Origin: Flavobacterium urocaniciphilum
GTDB taxonomy: Bacteria > Bacteroidota > Bacteroidia > Flavobacteriales > Flavobacteriaceae
NCBI RefSeq assembly: GCF_900110615.1
Contig: NZ_FOEI01000008.1
Location: forward strand, 46,296 to 110,295
Direction: 5' to 3'
Length of the DNA stretch: 64,000 bases
The position numbers were made by a program, and so were the translations under genes. Shown here one piece after another: positions 61,951 through 64,000 of this stretch. A model generated the notes under the pieces. That model was not told the origin of the DNA. It was given only the letters and a program-made list of their open reading frames with translations, and made no database searches. The first letter of the stretch is position 1; each line of letters opens with the position of its first letter.

Positions 61951-62697
61951 TTATTTGTAATCTTTCAATTCAAACTTCGATCCATCAAAAACACCATACG
62001 TAAAATAGCCAATCCAATCACCTAAGTTGATGTATTTTGAGTTTTCATTTAATTGAATTTCCATTGGCAAATGACGGTGTCCGAATACGAAAAAGTCGTA
62101 TGGTTTGGTTTCTAATTTTCGTTTACAATATTGTACCAGCCATTCGTTATCTTCTCCTAAAAATTTTACATCTTCAGCTCCAGAAATTAGTTTGTTTTTT
62201 ACCGATAAATATTGTGCTAATTTTACGCCAATGTCTGGATGTAACCAACGAAATAGCCATTTTGAAAACGGATTGGTAAACACTTTTTTCATGCGTTTGT
62301 AACCCATGTCGCCCGGTCCTTTTCCGTCGCCATGACCAATTAAAAAAGTTTTACCGTTAAAAGTGAATTCTTTGTTGTCGTGATATACTGGAATGTTTAA
62401 TTCTTTTTCGAAATAATCTCCCATCCATAAATCGTGATTTCCTACAAAAAAATATACGGGAATTCCAGCGTCTTTTATTTCAGCTAATTTCCCTAAAACT
62501 CTTACAAAACCTTTAGGTACAACGGTTTTGTATTCGAACCAAAAATCAAACAAGTCGCCCAAAAGAAAAATAGCTTCTGCGTCTTTTTTAACTTCATCCA
62601 ACCATTGTACAAATTTTTGCTCTCTAGGAAAACTCATTTCAGGTGTTGGTGCCCCTAAATGCTGGTCTGATGCGAAGTAAATTTTTTTTGTGATCAA
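61951..62697 (-). CDS. UDP-2,3-diacylglucosamine diphosphatase, LpxH-like
   Basis: 248-residue metallophosphoesterase for lipid A synthesis, releasing UMP from UDP-2,3-diacylglucosamine. Motifs: FASDQHLGAPTPEM, LLGDLFDFWFEYK, FVGNHDLWMGDY, FLIGHGDGKGPGDMGYKRMK and FGHRHLPM. GDLFDFW and the HGD motif separate LpxH from generic phosphatases. The protein acts at the cytoplasmic membrane face. Monocistronic. Confidence 0.88.
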   Translation of the reverse strand: MITKKIYFASDQHLGAPTPEMSFPREQKFVQWLDEVKKDAEAIFLLGDLFDFWFEYKTVVPKGFVRVLGKLAEIKDAGIPVYFFVGNHDLWMGDYFEKELNIPVYHDNKEFTFNGKTFLIGHGDGKGPGDMGYKRMKKVFTNPFSKWLFRWLHPDIGVKLAQYLSVKNKLISGAEDVKFLGEDNEWLVQYCKRKLETKPYDFFVFGHRHLPMEIQLNENSKYINLGDWIGYFTYGVFDGSKFELKDYK

Positions 62698-62749
62698 AAT
62701 GTTATTTTTTTTACAAATTTAGAGAAAAATAACAAAGAATATAACTCCT

Positions 62750-62780
62750 TTCATCGATAAAATAACGCCATTCATCGATA
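62750..62780. promoter_or_regulatory. Two TTCATCGATA direct repeats, 21 bases apart
   Basis: TTCATCGATA occurs at 62750-62759 and 62771-62780, a start-to-start distance of 21 bases or two helical turns. Both lie upstream of the promoter of the secreted gene at 62853 and downstream of the lpxH start on the other strand. This spacing suits two protein molecules bound on one DNA face. Confidence 0.45.
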
Positions 62781-62806
62781 TTAACAAATAATTAGTTTTG
62801 AATTTA

Positions 62807-62814
62807 TACATTTG
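62807..62814 (+). promoter_or_regulatory. -7 promoter motif for the secreted gene at 62853
   Basis: TACATTTG fits TANNTTTG, 38 bases before the ATG, just downstream of the paired TTCATCGATA boxes. Confidence 0.55.
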
Positions 62815-62852
62815 TAGGTATTGTTAACAAACAAAAAAACAAAAAAATTATA

Positions 62853-64000
62853 ATGAAAAAACTACTTTTAATTTTAATGATGTTTGCTAACTTCAGTATT
62901 TTCGCACAAACCGAGAATTTTGAAGGAGCAACATTTCCGCCAACCGGCTGGACCACTTATGAGACGGGCACCGGTGTCGGAATCAGTTGGGCAGAAACCA
63001 CAAATCCATTATTTACCTTTGGTGGAGTGGGTAAATCTGCTTTTTTAAATAGAGAAAACGTTACGGATGGTACGTTTGCTGTTGACTGGTTAGTAACTAA
63101 TCAGATGCCAGTTCCTACAAATCCACAAATTCGTTTTCAAACAAAAACCTTACAATCAGGAAATCAATTAAGTTTGTTTGATATTAAAATATCAACTACG
63201 TCTAATGATCCAGTAACCAATCCTGGTGCATTTACAACAATTCAATCGTGGGACGAAGCTTCTTTAACTTCAGTTGCCAATGTTTATGAAGAAAAAGTTA
63301 TTGATTTAAATCCTGCAACTTATCCTCCAGGAACTCCAATCTATATTGCTTTTGTTATGACAAATGACAATGGTGATAGATGGTTAATAGACAATTTTAA
63401 TTTAATTCAAAAATGTAATACGCCAATTGGACCATTAAATACTGCTAATGAATCTACTAACTCAGCTCAATTAAGTTGGGGGAATCCAGGTGGTATTACA
63501 GAATGGGAAGTTCAAGTGGTTGCTTTTGGGTTACCATTTACTGATCCTTCAGTAATTACTTATACAAACGTTACTACTAATCCATTTACAGCTACAGGTT
63601 TACAACCTAATACGTTATACAAATTTCAAGTACGTTCAGTTTGTACAGGTACTTTAGGGGAATATGCCAGTGATTGGTTTGGGCCGCGAAGTTTCCAAAC
63701 TTCTTCTTATGGAGATACTTGTGCCGGTCCTATTGTAATTCCACCAGCGTTACCTTACACTACTACAGATAACACTGCGAATTATTTAGATTTAACCGAT
63801 ACTCAACCACCTTTAGCTTGTACAGGATCTGCTACAAACTATATGGTTGGTAATGATGTGTTTTATTCATTTACACCATCTTTTACAGGAAATATTTCTG
63901 TAACGTTAACTCCAACTGCTGCAAATTCAAGTATCCATATTTATAGTGCTTGTCCGGGTACAGCTGGAGCAACGTGTTTATGGGGAGCTGGAAATAATAC
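62853..64000 (+). CDS. Secreted adhesin-like protein (3' end outside window)
   Basis: The frame is open from ATG 62853 to the window edge, so 382 residues are visible and the C-terminus is missing. Signal peptide (residues 1-19, ending FSIFAQ), then a cleaved-adhesin/MAM-like beta-sandwich (about 20-190, FEGATFPPTGWTTYETGTG and DRWLIDNFNLIQK), a fibronectin type III domain (about 193-285, GLQPNTLYKFQVRSVC), and the start of a further domain of about 85 residues. This layout is common in T9SS-exported surface proteins; the sorting domain should lie beyond base 64000. Confidence 0.88.
   Translation, partial: MKKLLLILMMFANFSIFAQTENFEGATFPPTGWTTYETGTGVGISWAETTNPLFTFGGVGKSAFLNRENVTDGTFAVDWLVTNQMPVPTNPQIRFQTKTLQSGNQLSLFDIKISTTSNDPVTNPGAFTTIQSWDEASLTSVANVYEEKVIDLNPATYPPGTPIYIAFVMTNDNGDRWLIDNFNLIQKCNTPIGPLNTANESTNSAQLSWGNPGGITEWEVQVVAFGLPFTDPSVITYTNVTTNPFTATGLQPNTLYKFQVRSVCTGTLGEYASDWFGPRSFQTSSYGDTCAGPIVIPPALPYTTTDNTANYLDLTDTQPPLACTGSATNYMVGNDVFYSFTPSFTGNISVTLTPTAANSSIHIYSACPGTAGATCLWGAGNN

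Overview
The window looks like a piece of a chromosome from a Flavobacterium-type bacterium (Bacteroidota, Flavobacteriia). The DNA is very AT-rich. Many genes are preceded by the Bacteroidota -7 promoter motif TANNTTTG, sometimes with a -33 TTTG, rather than by strong Shine-Dalgarno sites. Family markers agree: proteins with type IX secretion (T9SS) C-terminal sorting domains, a carboxypeptidase-like TonB-dependent receptor, a fused murF-alr gene, an S16 protein with a long acidic tail, and a combined TPR/AraC regulator.

Layout. 1-4.1 kb: a truncated TonB-dependent receptor diverges from a PhoB/PhoR-like two-component pair. 4.1-10 kb: a glycosyltransferase, trmB, a LysE-like exporter, an alkyltransferase-like protein, and an Fe-S/redox group (Mrp ATPase, NifU-type scaffold, ferredoxin reductase, 2Fe-2S ferredoxin). 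10-12.8 kb: an unfamiliar pentapeptide-like membrane protein lies between a phosphatase gene and a second, broken copy of that gene's 3' end, followed by tRNA-Leu(UAG). 13-17.4 kb: a 1446-residue secreted T9SS protein. 17.4-20.9 kb: an M20 dipeptidase and rpsP-rimM-tRNA methyltransferase.

20.9-30.4 kb is the main accessory region. It is an export cluster for small double-glycine-leader peptides: HlyD-type adaptor, peptidase-containing ABC transporter, four cysteine-rich precursors with almost identical leaders, a VKOR/thioredoxin-like oxidase with a C39-like N-terminus, a fifth cysteine-free precursor-like peptide, a membrane TPR/AraC regulator and a paralogue of the oxidase that has lost its redox cysteines. 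The mature peptides have even cysteine counts (4, 4, 6, 4), so I read the cluster as a system for making and exporting disulfide-rich bacteriocin-like or signalling peptides.

30.8-44.7 kb holds glutaryl-CoA dehydrogenase, a DUF3050 protein, a retropepsin-like protease, a TetA-like MFS pump, another T9SS protein, a TPR protein, sucA-sucB and a polyprenyl synthetase. 44.8-52.7 kb is a probable TetR regulon: an MBL-fold hydrolase and a YceI-tetR-tolC-adaptor-RND operon, both driven by promoters carrying the same GGAAACT/AGTTTCC palindrome. 52.8-64 kb is mainly housekeeping: mscL, murF-alr, tdk, an acidic hypothetical gene, rsmI, a HopJ-family gene, recJ, an MFS gene, lpxH and the start of another secreted adhesin-like gene.

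Repeats are prominent. Arrays of degenerate 7-base units, in three cases arranged head to head, occur just before several start codons; one array lies inside the hlyD-like reading frame. Two copies of a multi-stem element with conserved linkers, a MITE-like inverted repeat and other small palindromes occupy the gaps. I found no CRISPR array, transposase, integrase or rRNA gene.
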